This document shows positions 27,255 to 36,010 of a stretch of DNA of 64,000 nt, one piece after another. This stretch comes from an uncultured Verrucomicrobiales bacterium. Lineage in GTDB: Bacteria > Verrucomicrobiota > Verrucomicrobiia > Verrucomicrobiales > Akkermansiaceae. The stretch covers positions 42,402 through 106,401 of the forward strand of contig CAJQKQ010000008.1 in the NCBI GenBank assembly GCA_905478925.1, in the 5' to 3' direction. Both the position numbers and the translations under genes were made by a program. Position 1 is the first letter of the stretch. Each line of letters begins with the position of its first letter. Below the pieces are notes generated by a model, which saw only the letters and a list, made by a program, of their open reading frames with translations, had not been told where the DNA came from and made no database searches.

Positions 27255-28919
27255 TTGGGATTTCTTGACTCCATCAAGCGTTGGCGGCTCGCCCAAAAAG
27301 GCTTCTCGCTGGGCAGAAAACGCCGTGTCCATGGCGGAAATGCCGCCGTGCAAGCGATCGAGGAAAGTCAGCTCGTAAGGTTTGCGCTTTATGTGTCCTT
27401 TGTGGTGGCGACGGCGGTTCTTGTCCTCAAGGCCTCACCTGGAGCGACTTTTGCGTCCGAGCCATTCAAGGGGATGCTCTACGGATTCGTGCTGGCCCTT
27501 TCCGCGCTGGCGATGTTTCACACTGGGCATGGTGAAATTTGCCGCAGGAATAGCCGTGTTGTCCTCGTATTGGGCGGACTCATTGGTCACCTGCTGATCG
27601 TGAGACTGGTGATGATTTTGGCGGATGCGGGCACGATCCGGGAGATCTACCGTTTCCTTTCCATTCCTTGTGCGCTTGCACCAATGCTCCTCGGGATCCT
27701 GCTGGGACGGTCTGTCGGGGGATTTGCCGCCGTGTATGTGAGCCTCATCGGCGCATTGCTGGTTCCGGTCGGCGACGTGATGAACTACCTGATCGTGAGT
27801 CTTGTCGCAGGTATGACCGCCGTGATTTGCACGGGTCAGGTCCGGCGGCGGATCCAACTGCTCCGGGCAGGCATTTATGTAGGGGTGGTGATGTTGCTGC
27901 TGGCTCTCATCCTCGGGAAGCTGGACGCCATGGAGGTGTTCGGGCCGGGATCGATGATCCGCATCCAGATTCTTGGTTCTGCGAGCGGGATCGCGTTCGG
28001 GGTCGCCATGGCCACCGCGATGATCATTAGCGGGCTATTGCCTATGTTCGAGGGAGGCTTCCAGCTCACAACGGACATCAGCTGGCTGGAGCTGAGCGAT
28101 CTCAACCACAGGCTGCTCAAGAAAATGCAGCTTGAGGCACCCGGCACCTTTCACCACAGCCTGGTGGTCGCAGCGCTTTCCGAGGCGGCTGCGGAAGCGA
28201 TCGGTGCGAATGCCCCGATGTGCCGTGTCTGTGCCTATTTCCACGATGTCGGGAAACTGAAGAAGCCCGGATATTTCATTGAGAACCAACACGATGGCGG
28301 GGAGAACCCCCATGACAGCCTTACGCCGACAATGAGCGCCCTGATCATTATCGCGCATGTGAAGGATGGCGTCGATCTCGCGGTGAAGCACAAGCTTAAC
28401 CCACGCATCATCGAGGTGATTCAGGAGCATCACGGGGACTCGTTGGTATATTTCTTCTATCGCAAGGCGCAGGAACAGAAGAAGTCCGAGATGGAGAAAG
28501 TGGATCGCCGGCTTGAGAACCCCGAGGATCTTCCGAAAGTGGAGGAAAAGAATTTCCGCTACCCCGGGCCACGCCCCCGCAGCAAGGAAAGCGGGATCAT
28601 CTGCCTAGCTGACACCATCGAAAGCGCTTCGCGAACCCTGGGCAAGCCCACCCCGGCGAAGATACGGACATTGGTGGAGGAGCTTGTCCGAGCCAAGATC
28701 AACGACGGTCAGCTCGACGAGTGCCCGCTGACCCTTCGCGAGTTGGCGCTGGTGAAGGAGAGCTTTGCGAAAACGCTCCGCAGCATGCTTCACAGCCGCA
28801 TCGATTACCAGAAGTCCGATGACAGGATGACTGGTGCGACAAAGCGCCCATCTGATCTCAGCCGTGACTCGCGAGCGGCAACCGGCCGCCTCTCTAGGGT
28901 CTCCGAACGCAGCAACTAA
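27255..28919 (+). CDS. pgpH: PgpH/YqfF-type HD phosphodiesterase, 7TM
   Basis: 554 residues, shorter than PgpH of Firmicutes (about 710) because the extracellular 7TMR-HDED domain is missing. About seven transmembrane helices span 40-265. The cytosolic HD domain follows with FHHSLVV, CAYFHDVGKLKKPGYFIENQ, DSLTPTMSALIIIAHVKDG and VIQEHHGDSLVYFFYRKA, the metal-binding pattern of c-di-AMP phosphodiesterases. The start is TTG at 27255; no ATG fits better. It is followed 12 bases later by ybeY, a gene order seen in many bacteria. Confidence 0.88.
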   Translation: MGFLDSIKRWRLAQKGFSLGRKRRVHGGNAAVQAIEESQLVRFALYVSFVVATAVLVLKASPGATFASEPFKGMLYGFVLALSALAMFHTGHGEICRRNSRVVLVLGGLIGHLLIVRLVMILADAGTIREIYRFLSIPCALAPMLLGILLGRSVGGFAAVYVSLIGALLVPVGDVMNYLIVSLVAGMTAVICTGQVRRRIQLLRAGIYVGVVMLLLALILGKLDAMEVFGPGSMIRIQILGSASGIAFGVAMATAMIISGLLPMFEGGFQLTTDISWLELSDLNHRLLKKMQLEAPGTFHHSLVVAALSEAAAEAIGANAPMCRVCAYFHDVGKLKKPGYFIENQHDGGENPHDSLTPTMSALIIIAHVKDGVDLAVKHKLNPRIIEVIQEHHGDSLVYFFYRKAQEQKKSEMEKVDRRLENPEDLPKVEEKNFRYPGPRPRSKESGIICLADTIESASRTLGKPTPAKIRTLVEELVRAKINDGQLDECPLTLRELALVKESFAKTLRSMLHSRIDYQKSDDRMTGATKRPSDLSRDSRAATGRLSRVSERSN

Positions 28920-28931
28920 ATCTCTCCACAA

Positions 28932-29396
28932 ATGTCCCTAGAAATCATCATCGGAAACCACCAGGAGGCGATCGAAATCCCTGTTTCCTGGTTGACGGTG
29001 CTGGAAGATATCGGTGGGAGAGCTTCGGAATTGGCTCTTGCCGCCGCTGTCGATGGGGAAAACGCCCTCGCCCACCTGGCCACCCTTGAGGTTGCACTCG
29101 TGGATGACGAAACGAGTTCCCGGGTGCATATGGATTTCATGGAAATCCCAGGAGCCACCGATGTAATAACGTTCCACCACGGGGAAATCGTGATCGGCGC
29201 CGAGGTCGCCCTCCGGCAGGCGGAGGAGTATGGCGAACCCCTGGGCAGGGAAATCCTGCGCTATTTTATTCACGGCCTCCTCCATCTCGCTGGGCACGAG
29301 GATTCCGAAGAAGCGGAGCGAAAGTCCATGGAGACTGTCCAGGAAAGGATCGTGGCTGAACTTTGGGTGGACGGCTTGGGTGACAGGCTTACGTAG
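28932..29396 (+). CDS. ybeY: endoribonuclease YbeY (rRNA maturation)
   Basis: 154 residues with the UPF0054 zinc motif HGLLHLAGHED near residues 118-128, which provides three histidine ligands, and the upstream ATDVITFHHGE block. YbeY takes part in 16S rRNA 3'-end maturation and ribosome quality control. It is 12 bases behind pgpH and almost certainly in the same operon. Confidence 0.93.
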   Translation: MSLEIIIGNHQEAIEIPVSWLTVLEDIGGRASELALAAAVDGENALAHLATLEVALVDDETSSRVHMDFMEIPGATDVITFHHGEIVIGAEVALRQAEEYGEPLGREILRYFIHGLLHLAGHEDSEEAERKSMETVQERIVAELWVDGLGDRLT

Positions 29397-29435
29397 CTAG
29401 CCAACAGGAAAAATCGCTACGTCGGGGAGATTGCC

Positions 29436-29579
29436 CTAACCTAAGAATCCGCCGGCGCTCTGGGCAATGACTGCCTGGCATTGGTCGAGGGCGCGGGCGG
29501 CGACGACATATCCAGCGATTGAGGTGTCGCGGGGGCTGCGAGGGAAAGTCTGGGTTAGATCGGGTGCTTGGATGTCCAT
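29436..29579 (-). pseudogene. truncated DUF5069 gene
   Basis: A 47-residue frame from ATG at 29579: DLTQTFPRSPRDTSIAGYVV then ARALDQCQAVIAQSAGGFLG and a stop. The PRSPR and GY-x5-R-xLD pattern is the N-terminal hallmark of DUF5069 proteins, which are about 140 residues long and common in Verrucomicrobia and Planctomycetes. The remaining two thirds are absent, so this looks like a relic; a short functional peptide cannot be excluded. Confidence 0.55.
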
Positions 29580-29700
29580 GGTAGGCGAATATGAATGCTA
29601 TCCCGGTATTGGCTAGGAAAGGATTATGACAAACTGAGGACGCTTCACCTGAATATGCGTGTTGCATGGTGGTAGGAGGTGGGATGAAGATGCGGTGAGG

Positions 29701-31704
29701 ATGATTTCGGTTACGGAAAGCGGTGGAGGCACGGATCTTGCGGAGAGTGTGCGCGAGGTATTTTCGGCGACAGGGCCGCTTTCGGGATCGAAGGATTTCG
29801 AATACCGGCGGGAGCAGGAGGAGATGGCGGTAGCGGTGGCGGAAAGTTTCCTGAAGGGGCACCCGCTGGTGGCGGAGGCGGGGACGGGGGTCGGTAAATC
29901 CCTGGCCTATCTCGTGCCTGCGGCGAAATTCGCGCTGGAGACGGGGCGGAAGGCAGTGATTTCCACCCATACGATCAATCTGCAGGAGCAGTTGGTGAGG
30001 AAGGACATTCCCATCGTGCGGAAGATCCTAGGGGAAGAACTGCCAGCGGTTCTGCTGAAAGGGAGGCAGAATTACCTTTGTCCGGCTCGGTTGCGGAGGG
30101 CGTGGGAGCAGTCTGCGGATCTTTTTACCACCAGCGAGAGCGATGAGTTGGGGCGCATCCGTACGTGGGCGGAGGGGACGAAGGATGGAACCCTGAGCGG
30201 GATGCCGTTTCAGCCAACGACGAAGGTGTGGCTGCAGGTTTGCAGCGAGGCGCATTCGTGCACGCAGAGGTATTGCGGGCCGAAGGGAAACTGCTGGTTC
30301 CAGGAGGCGCGAAAAGCGGCGGCGGATGCGAAGCTGGTGGTGGTGAATCACACCCTGTTTTTCGCGCTGCTGAATACTGTCGAAATGGAGCCGGAGCCTG
30401 GTGAAGAGAAGATGCCGGGTTTCCTTTTCCCGAACGATTTCGCCGTGCTCGACGAAGCACATACGGTGGAGCAGGTGGCGGCGGTGCAGCTCGGGCTGCG
30501 GATTTCTCAGTCGGGCCTGAGGTTCGACCTGCAGCGCCTCTACAATCCGAGGACGCGTAAGGGGATGCTGAAAAGCCACCGCAAGGCGGCGCCGATGCTG
30601 GCTGTGGAGCGCGGCCTGGCGGCGGCGGATCAATTTTTCGGAGAGGTGGGGAATGCGGCGAAGTTCGGCGAGTGGTCGAAGGAATTCCGGGTGAGGAGGC
30701 CGGAACTGGTGGACAACTGCCTTGCTGGGCCACTGAGGGATCTCTGGGAGGAACTTTCGGAGCTGGCGGAGGATACGGAAAACGAGTCGTCGAAAAACGA
30801 GTTGATGGACGCGGCGCGGAAGCTGCGCGAGACGCATGGGGCGGTGGGGGAGTTTCTGGATCAGAAGGACGAGGAATGCGTGTATTGGGTGGAGCGCAGT
30901 GGACGGGAGGAGTCCCAGTTCAGCTGCCACGGCGCGCCCGTGAACGTTGCGGACAGGCTGCGGCCATTGCTTTTTTCCGGGAAGAAATCCGTGGTGATGA
31001 CGAGCGCAACCCTTGCGGTGGGGGATCCGGAGCTTGGATATTTCCGGAAACGAGTGGGTGCGGAAGGAGCGCGGGCGCTGTGCATCGGCAGCCCGTTCGA
31101 CTACAGCAAGCAGATGAAGATACGGATCCAGAAGGTGATGCCGGAGCCGAATTCCCCGGGCTATGCCGATGCGCTGGCGAAGTCCATCATGGCGGCTGTG
31201 ACTGAGAGCGACGGGCGGGCGTTCGTGCTTTTCACCAGCTACCGGACGATGCGGGACGCAGCGCAGAAGTGCGAAAAATATTTTAAGGGCAAAGGCTGGC
31301 GCCTGCTGATGCAGGGTGAGGGAATGCCGAGGCACCGGATGCTGGAAGAGTTCCGCGAAGATCTCGACAGCGTACTTTTCGGGACGGACAGTTTCTGGAC
31401 GGGGGTGGATGTGCCGGGCGAGGCGCTCTCGAATGTGGTGGTGACGCGGCTGCCTTTCGCGGTGCCGGATCATCCACTGACGGCCTCGCGGTTGGAGGCA
31501 ATCGAGGCGGCAGGGGGGAATCCTTTCATGGAGTATTCCGTTCCCGAGGCCATCCTGAAGTTGCGCCAGGGAGTCGGGCGCTTGGTCCGAACCAAGCGCG
31601 ACACCGGATGGGTGCATATCCTCGATAACCGGATTTTGACGAAGCGCTACGGGAGCGTGTTCATGAAAGCGTTGCCGGATGCGCCGGTTGAGATCGTCAC
31701 CTAG
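29701..31704 (+). CDS. dinG: DinG/XPD-family ATP-dependent DNA helicase
   Basis: 667 residues from ATG at 29701. Helicase motifs: Walker A AEAGTGVGKSLAYLVPA, Ia STHTINLQEQL, an iron-sulfur cluster region with NYLCPARLRR and VCSEAHSCTQRYCGPKGNCW, DEAH box VLDEAHTVEQ, and C-terminal VLFTSYRTM, LFGTDSFWTGVDVPGEALSN and LRQGVGRLVRTKRDTG. DinG-type enzymes unwind R-loops and G-quadruplexes during replication-transcription conflicts. The frame extends 14 codons further upstream but the start chosen has a better context. Monocistronic. Confidence 0.92.
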   Translation: MISVTESGGGTDLAESVREVFSATGPLSGSKDFEYRREQEEMAVAVAESFLKGHPLVAEAGTGVGKSLAYLVPAAKFALETGRKAVISTHTINLQEQLVRKDIPIVRKILGEELPAVLLKGRQNYLCPARLRRAWEQSADLFTTSESDELGRIRTWAEGTKDGTLSGMPFQPTTKVWLQVCSEAHSCTQRYCGPKGNCWFQEARKAAADAKLVVVNHTLFFALLNTVEMEPEPGEEKMPGFLFPNDFAVLDEAHTVEQVAAVQLGLRISQSGLRFDLQRLYNPRTRKGMLKSHRKAAPMLAVERGLAAADQFFGEVGNAAKFGEWSKEFRVRRPELVDNCLAGPLRDLWEELSELAEDTENESSKNELMDAARKLRETHGAVGEFLDQKDEECVYWVERSGREESQFSCHGAPVNVADRLRPLLFSGKKSVVMTSATLAVGDPELGYFRKRVGAEGARALCIGSPFDYSKQMKIRIQKVMPEPNSPGYADALAKSIMAAVTESDGRAFVLFTSYRTMRDAAQKCEKYFKGKGWRLLMQGEGMPRHRMLEEFREDLDSVLFGTDSFWTGVDVPGEALSNVVVTRLPFAVPDHPLTASRLEAIEAAGGNPFMEYSVPEAILKLRQGVGRLVRTKRDTGWVHILDNRILTKRYGSVFMKALPDAPVEIVT

Positions 31705-31715
31705 CGATATGGTGC

Positions 31716-31746
31716 GAAAAAACCGCCGCCCGATGAGGGCGACGGC
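31716..31746 (-). terminator. rho-independent terminator of the autotransporter gene
   Basis: On the minus strand, GCCGTCGCCC-TCATC-GGGCGGCGGT followed by TTTTTT, 31-61 bases beyond the stop at 31777. The stem has wobble pairs only. Confidence 0.8.
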
Positions 31747-31776
31747 TCCTGTTTTGTAGCAGCAATCAGCAACAAA

Positions 31777-34700
31777 TCAGAATTCGTAGCTCAGGCCGAC
31801 GGAAGCGCCGTTGCTGTCCACGCCGTCACCGGTCGAGAACTCACCGCGGTAGCCGAAGTTCAGGCTGAGGTCTTGGTTGATCGCATATCCGGATCCAATC
31901 GAGATTAGGATCGCGGAATCCATTCCACCGCCGTTGAATCCGAAGGATGCGCCTCCGGGGATCGTGGCCGTGGTGCCGATCGAGTCGTCCTCAAACTCGT
32001 GGGCGTATGTGATCGAGGCGTATGGGCTGAACTGTCCGTAAGTCGTTTCCGAACGGTAGCCGATGAGGAAGCGGAGGGAATCGACATCGAAGCTGCTGAC
32101 TCCACCGATGGTTCCGGCAACGCCGGAGGGGCTGAAGCTGTCTACTTCGAGGTTCTGGTATTCAAAGCCGGCGAACGGGCCGTGCTTGATGTCTCCGGAC
32201 TGCATCGCGTAGCCGACGGTGATGAGAGCCTGAAGGCTGTCGGCATCGGTGGAGGTGTTGTAGCTGGTGCCTGCCAGGATTCCGGAAAGGTTGCGATCCA
32301 GGTCGAGGTCGTGGTTTCCGTAACCGAGGAGGAAGTCGGCGTAGATACCGGTGGCTTCCCCATAGGTGCCGTAGATGGCTGCGCGGAAGCTGTCGATGTC
32401 CGAGCCGCCACCTGAATAGTCGTAATCGGATTGCGATCCATCGAGCAGGAAGCCGAGCAGGAAGTTCGGAGCAACGCGGTAATCGACGCCAGCGGTGAAC
32501 GAGGCGCTATCGCCATCGACATCCGTGCCTCCGAAGTCCGAGTCCCTCCAGTCATAGGAGAAGGTTCCCCAGACATTTCCCATGCCGCCGCCGGTCATCG
32601 TGGTGGTGGCAGGGATCATTCCGCCTTTGGCATCGGTCATTGCCGGGGTCTCGACGACGCCTCCGCCGGAGCGAGTCCTGGCGAGGTGATCCTGGACGAG
32701 GCGGTTGACACGGTAGTTGCCGCTGGTCAGCGCGGATGCGGAGGCGAGGACATTGTCCGGAATGATGGATGCCAGTGTGTTCTGAACCGCACCGAGGTTG
32801 GAGTAATCCAGCGCGGCGATGAAGTCCTGGGTGATGGAACTCGAAGTGTTGATCGAGGCATCGAGGGCAGCACCGAGGGCTGATTCATTGGAATTCAGGC
32901 CGGGCAGGTTCGAGAAATCGTGGTTCACAGTCAGCACTAGATTCGTTCCACTGTTCTGTGTTCCCACGGTGGTGAAGAAATTAGTGAGGATGGTGGTTCC
33001 CACGGGGTTCGAATTGAAGATTTCGGATCCCTGCGCGAAGGTGTCGTTCGAGTTCACGTTCGAGTTGAACTGAACCTGGAGGTCACCGGTATTCACTCCT
33101 GTGATTACCTGGGCGCTGTCAACGACGGTGTAGGTGCCATTGCTGATCACCCGGTTGTTGTCAGTCGCGGCGATCCGGATGTTCGTACCAGTTACGTCAT
33201 AGGTGTTGCCCACGCCGGTCTGGCGGATGAGATCCTGGCCACCGCCCTGTGGGGCGACATCGAAGCGGATGAATGATCCGGGGGAGTGATCCACATCACC
33301 GGTGATGGTGACCTGACCGATGGAATTGGCTGGGTTGACATCCAAGTTGATCGGGATGGCTCCTGCGCTGATGCCACCGCTGGTGACATTGACGTTGGCG
33401 TTCCAGATTCCGGTTCCGCCAAGGGCTGCACCGCCGGCGTTGATCGTGGTTTGCGCCACGTTGTTACCATTAATGTCGGCGTTGATGTAGAGTCCGCCTC
33501 CGGTGATGTTGATTGTGTCGACGGTTACGTCGAAGTTCGGATCACCCGTGAGGCCGATCAGGGCGACTCCACCCATTGCCTTATTGATGGTATCAAATTC
33601 GAGGACATCGCCGCTGATGGAGTTCCCCGTGCCGCCGGGGCTTGAGAGGCCGGCGCCGAAGTTGATGGTATCTGTGCCGCCATATGCATAGACATCCCCC
33701 ATGAGTCGTGATCCCAGATTGAGGTTCAAGGTGTCGTCGGAGTCCTCGCCGGTCACGGACTTGTCGGAGCCGCTGATGAATCCCGAGTTGGTGAGGGTGA
33801 AGGTCTGGCCGGCGGAACCGTCGGAATCGATTCCATCGTCGAAGTTGCTGACGATGGAGCCGGTATTGTTCACCACCCCGTTGGCCTCAAGGTAGATGCC
33901 ATCTCCATTTACGCCGTTTGCGGTGATTGTGCCGCTGTTGGTAATATTCGCACCTGTGGTCGCGGCAACTCCATCGTCGTTCTGACCGGTGATCGTTCCG
34001 GAGTTGTTGAGAGTGAGGCCTGTGCCTGCACTGATTCCCTTTTCACCGCCTGTGACGTTCGCGCCCGAAGCGTTGGTGATGTTCGCGTCGTTTCCGGCTG
34101 CGATACCATCACCCGCGGTTCCGGTGATGGAGCCGCGGTTCTGGTTGGTGAGCGTTAGGTTGTTTCCTGCGACGGCACCGTCACTGCTGCCGGTGATTTG
34201 ACCACCGAAGATGGCGCCGAAAGGTCCGGTGTCGAAGGTAGTGAGATTGGAGACGGTGGCGCCGTTTCCGACGATGACACCATCGCCGGACTGTCCGATT
34301 ATACTTCCGGAGTTTAAGATGCTGCTTGCGTCTCCGGCGGAAACGCCGTTGACGCTGCCGAGAACGGTCATCGGGATGTCGGACGGCTGCAGGAAATTGT
34401 TGGTGAGGTTGAGCGAGCCGGTGGTGGAAATTCCGCTTCCGGCCGTTCCGGTGATGCTGCTGTTGTTGACAACATTGATGATTCCAGGGGTGACGCCGGA
34501 GATGCCGTTCGCACCGCTGATGGTTCCGTTGGAGTTGACCGTGAGGTTCGCTGCTGCGGAGGTTATGCCGTCGTTGGGGCCAGCGTCGATGGAAGAGCCA
34601 GCGCCCATGTTGACCGTGTAGGTTGCCGCCGTATCCTGAACGTCGATTGAGGCTGCTCCTGCCGGTGTAAGGAAGGCGTTGGGATCCAAGCGAATTTCAA

Positions 34701-34893
34701 AAGGAGAAAACGCTGGCGGTTGGCCGAGAGGCACGACGATATTGTTCGCACCGCTCTCACCAGTTGTGGTGATCAGGACATTGCCTGCGCCATCGGGCAT
34801 GATGGCTGCTGCTGATGCCATCTGTGCCATGGCAGGTAGGATGATGAGGCTGGGGAAGGCTACCCGGAGGAAGTGATTGTATTTTGGTTTCAT
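31777..34893 (-). CDS. autotransporter with beta-barrel domain
   Basis: 1038 residues. Signal peptide about 1-29 (FPSLIILPAMAQMASA). The passenger to about 740 is built of short repeats with NSGTITG and N(S/N)GxI cores (ITNSGTITANGVNGDGIYLE, INNTGSIVSN-like), predicting a right-handed beta-helix. A linker carrying MGNVWGTFSYDWRDSDFGGT starts the autotransporter beta-domain (about 770-1038), which ends NGASVGLSYEF with the terminal Phe expected for BamA recognition. A type V secretion adhesin or surface protein. The leader is A-rich without Shine-Dalgarno. Both ends are isolated by long spacers and a terminator. Confidence 0.9.
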   Translation of the reverse strand: MKPKYNHFLRVAFPSLIILPAMAQMASAAAIMPDGAGNVLITTTGESGANNIVVPLGQPPAFSPFEIRLDPNAFLTPAGAASIDVQDTAATYTVNMGAGSSIDAGPNDGITSAAANLTVNSNGTISGANGISGVTPGIINVVNNSSITGTAGSGISTTGSLNLTNNFLQPSDIPMTVLGSVNGVSAGDASSILNSGSIIGQSGDGVIVGNGATVSNLTTFDTGPFGAIFGGQITGSSDGAVAGNNLTLTNQNRGSITGTAGDGIAAGNDANITNASGANVTGGEKGISAGTGLTLNNSGTITGQNDDGVAATTGANITNSGTITANGVNGDGIYLEANGVVNNTGSIVSNFDDGIDSDGSAGQTFTLTNSGFISGSDKSVTGEDSDDTLNLNLGSRLMGDVYAYGGTDTINFGAGLSSPGGTGNSISGDVLEFDTINKAMGGVALIGLTGDPNFDVTVDTINITGGGLYINADINGNNVAQTTINAGGAALGGTGIWNANVNVTSGGISAGAIPINLDVNPANSIGQVTITGDVDHSPGSFIRFDVAPQGGGQDLIRQTGVGNTYDVTGTNIRIAATDNNRVISNGTYTVVDSAQVITGVNTGDLQVQFNSNVNSNDTFAQGSEIFNSNPVGTTILTNFFTTVGTQNSGTNLVLTVNHDFSNLPGLNSNESALGAALDASINTSSSITQDFIAALDYSNLGAVQNTLASIIPDNVLASASALTSGNYRVNRLVQDHLARTRSGGGVVETPAMTDAKGGMIPATTTMTGGGMGNVWGTFSYDWRDSDFGGTDVDGDSASFTAGVDYRVAPNFLLGFLLDGSQSDYDYSGGGSDIDSFRAAIYGTYGEATGIYADFLLGYGNHDLDLDRNLSGILAGTSYNTSTDADSLQALITVGYAMQSGDIKHGPFAGFEYQNLEVDSFSPSGVAGTIGGVSSFDVDSLRFLIGYRSETTYGQFSPYASITYAHEFEDDSIGTTATIPGGASFGFNGGGMDSAILISIGSGYAINQDLSLNFGYRGEFSTGDGVDSNGASVGLSYEF

Positions 34894-34962
34894 TGGTTTT
34901 TTGTGTTGCGCTTATGTGTTTGGTTATCCATTCGTCAAAAAAAATTCCGAATGAATTGATGC

Positions 34963-34991
34963 CATTCTGATCTATGTTATGTTTCTGTCAA
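34963..34991 (-). promoter_or_regulatory. weak candidate promoter for the autotransporter
   Basis: On the minus strand a perfect -35 TTGACA (34991-34986) is followed at 17 bp by AGAATG (34968-34963), a poor -10. It is about 70 bp upstream of the start. The rest of 34894-35125 is AT-rich and holds no gene. Confidence 0.3.
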
Positions 34992-35125
34992 GTTAGATTA
35001 ATACTGGCTTATTCGTCCGTATTATAAGCTTTTGTGATGAGTTTTCCGTAGCCTGTATCGGGATGGAGACGATTCGCCGGATTGATTAGATACTCATGCA
35101 TTCTTGCCGCTCGAAGACGAGTGCC

Positions 35126-35325
35126 CTGAAAACCTTAATCTGACGGATGGGGATTTTTAAGGTCTTGAGAAAATGGCTTCCGGCGGGCGCGTAGGTTTAG
35201 AAAGCTCGACGCTTTTTCCCAATAGCTGCGTTGCGCGTCGAGTCGTGAATCTCGATGGACTCCCTCCTTGCGCCTTGCTCTTGGAAAAAATTGCCTTCGC
35301 TCATCGGTCAGATTAAGGTTTTCAG
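35126..35325. mobile_element. 200-bp MITE-like element with perfect 19-bp terminal inverted repeats
   Basis: CTGAAAACCTTAATCTGAC at 35126-35144 is the exact reverse complement of 35307-35325; the match extends to 24 bp with one mismatch. The element contains an internal palindrome (CTCGACGC 35205-35212, GCGTCGAG 35235-35242) and no ORF. No clear target-site duplication was found (left flank GAGTGCC, right flank AACACTA). It lies upstream of the VTT gene. Non-autonomous transposon is the likeliest reading. Confidence 0.65.
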
Positions 35326-35383
35326 AACACTAGGATGGCGGTTTGACAGGCGGGTTGCGCCGGAGCTTAGTCGTTCCCGGAAT

Positions 35384-36010
35384 ATGAGATTGGTTGGATT
35401 AATGATGGGGTTGTGCGTGTTTTTCCTGCTTGGGTGGTGGCTGTTTGGCGCCGGGCTGGAGGAAGCGTGGGGCGGTGAAGTTCTGATTGCCAGATTCGAG
35501 GAATCGAGGCAATGGGCATGGCTCGCGGGCATCGGGTTGCTGGTGGCGGATCTGCTGCTGCCGATTCCCGGTACGGTAGTGATGTCTGCGCTCGGGGCAG
35601 TTTACGGATTCTGGCTCGGAGGGCTCATAGCGGCGGCGGGTTCGATGCTGGCTGGGGTGCTCGGCTATGGTGTGGGCCGGTTTTTCAAAGAGGGTTTTTC
35701 TCGGAAATGGCTCGGCGCGCGCGATTTCGAAAAGGGCAGGGCACTTTTTGATCGGAACGGTGCACTGGTGGTGGCGGTCAGCCGTGCTTTGCCAATCCTT
35801 CCGGAGGTGCTGTCCTGCATGGCGGGACTGTTGCGGATGCCGTTCGGAAAATTCAGCCTGGCACTCGCCTGCGGATCGGTTCCGATGGGATTTCTCTTTG
35901 CGTGGATCGGGACGGTCGGGCGGGAGAGTCCCGGGTGGGGGATCGCCTTCAGCCTGCTTGTTCCGGCGGTGTTGTGGGGTGCGGCCGCTATTCTCCGCAG
36001 GCGTGCGTGA
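35384..36010 (+). CDS. VTT/SNARE-associated (TVP38/DedA-type) membrane protein
   Basis: 208 residues from ATG at 35384. About six hydrophobic segments with a VTT-domain core: LLLPIPGTVVMSALGAVYGF, LAGVLGYGVGRFFKEGFSRK, then the arginine-proline block VAVSRALPILPEVLSCMAGL. DedA/TVP38 proteins are implicated in lipid flipping and membrane homeostasis. The frame is open to 35255, inside the MITE-like element, but the signal-like start MRLVGLMMGLCVFFLL favours 35384. The 3' end overlaps dxr convergently by 23 bp. Confidence 0.82.
   Translation: MRLVGLMMGLCVFFLLGWWLFGAGLEEAWGGEVLIARFEESRQWAWLAGIGLLVADLLLPIPGTVVMSALGAVYGFWLGGLIAAAGSMLAGVLGYGVGRFFKEGFSRKWLGARDFEKGRALFDRNGALVVAVSRALPILPEVLSCMAGLLRMPFGKFSLALACGSVPMGFLFAWIGTVGRESPGWGIAFSLLVPAVLWGAAAILRRRA

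Noticed and set aside
30028..31617. A 529-residue frame opposite dinG.
   Set aside because: It overlaps a clear helicase gene almost completely and has no recognisable domain or start context.
35255..35383. A longer N-terminus for the VTT membrane protein.
   Set aside because: It would run through the MITE-like repeat and encodes a charged, non-conserved segment; MRLVGLMMG is a better start.
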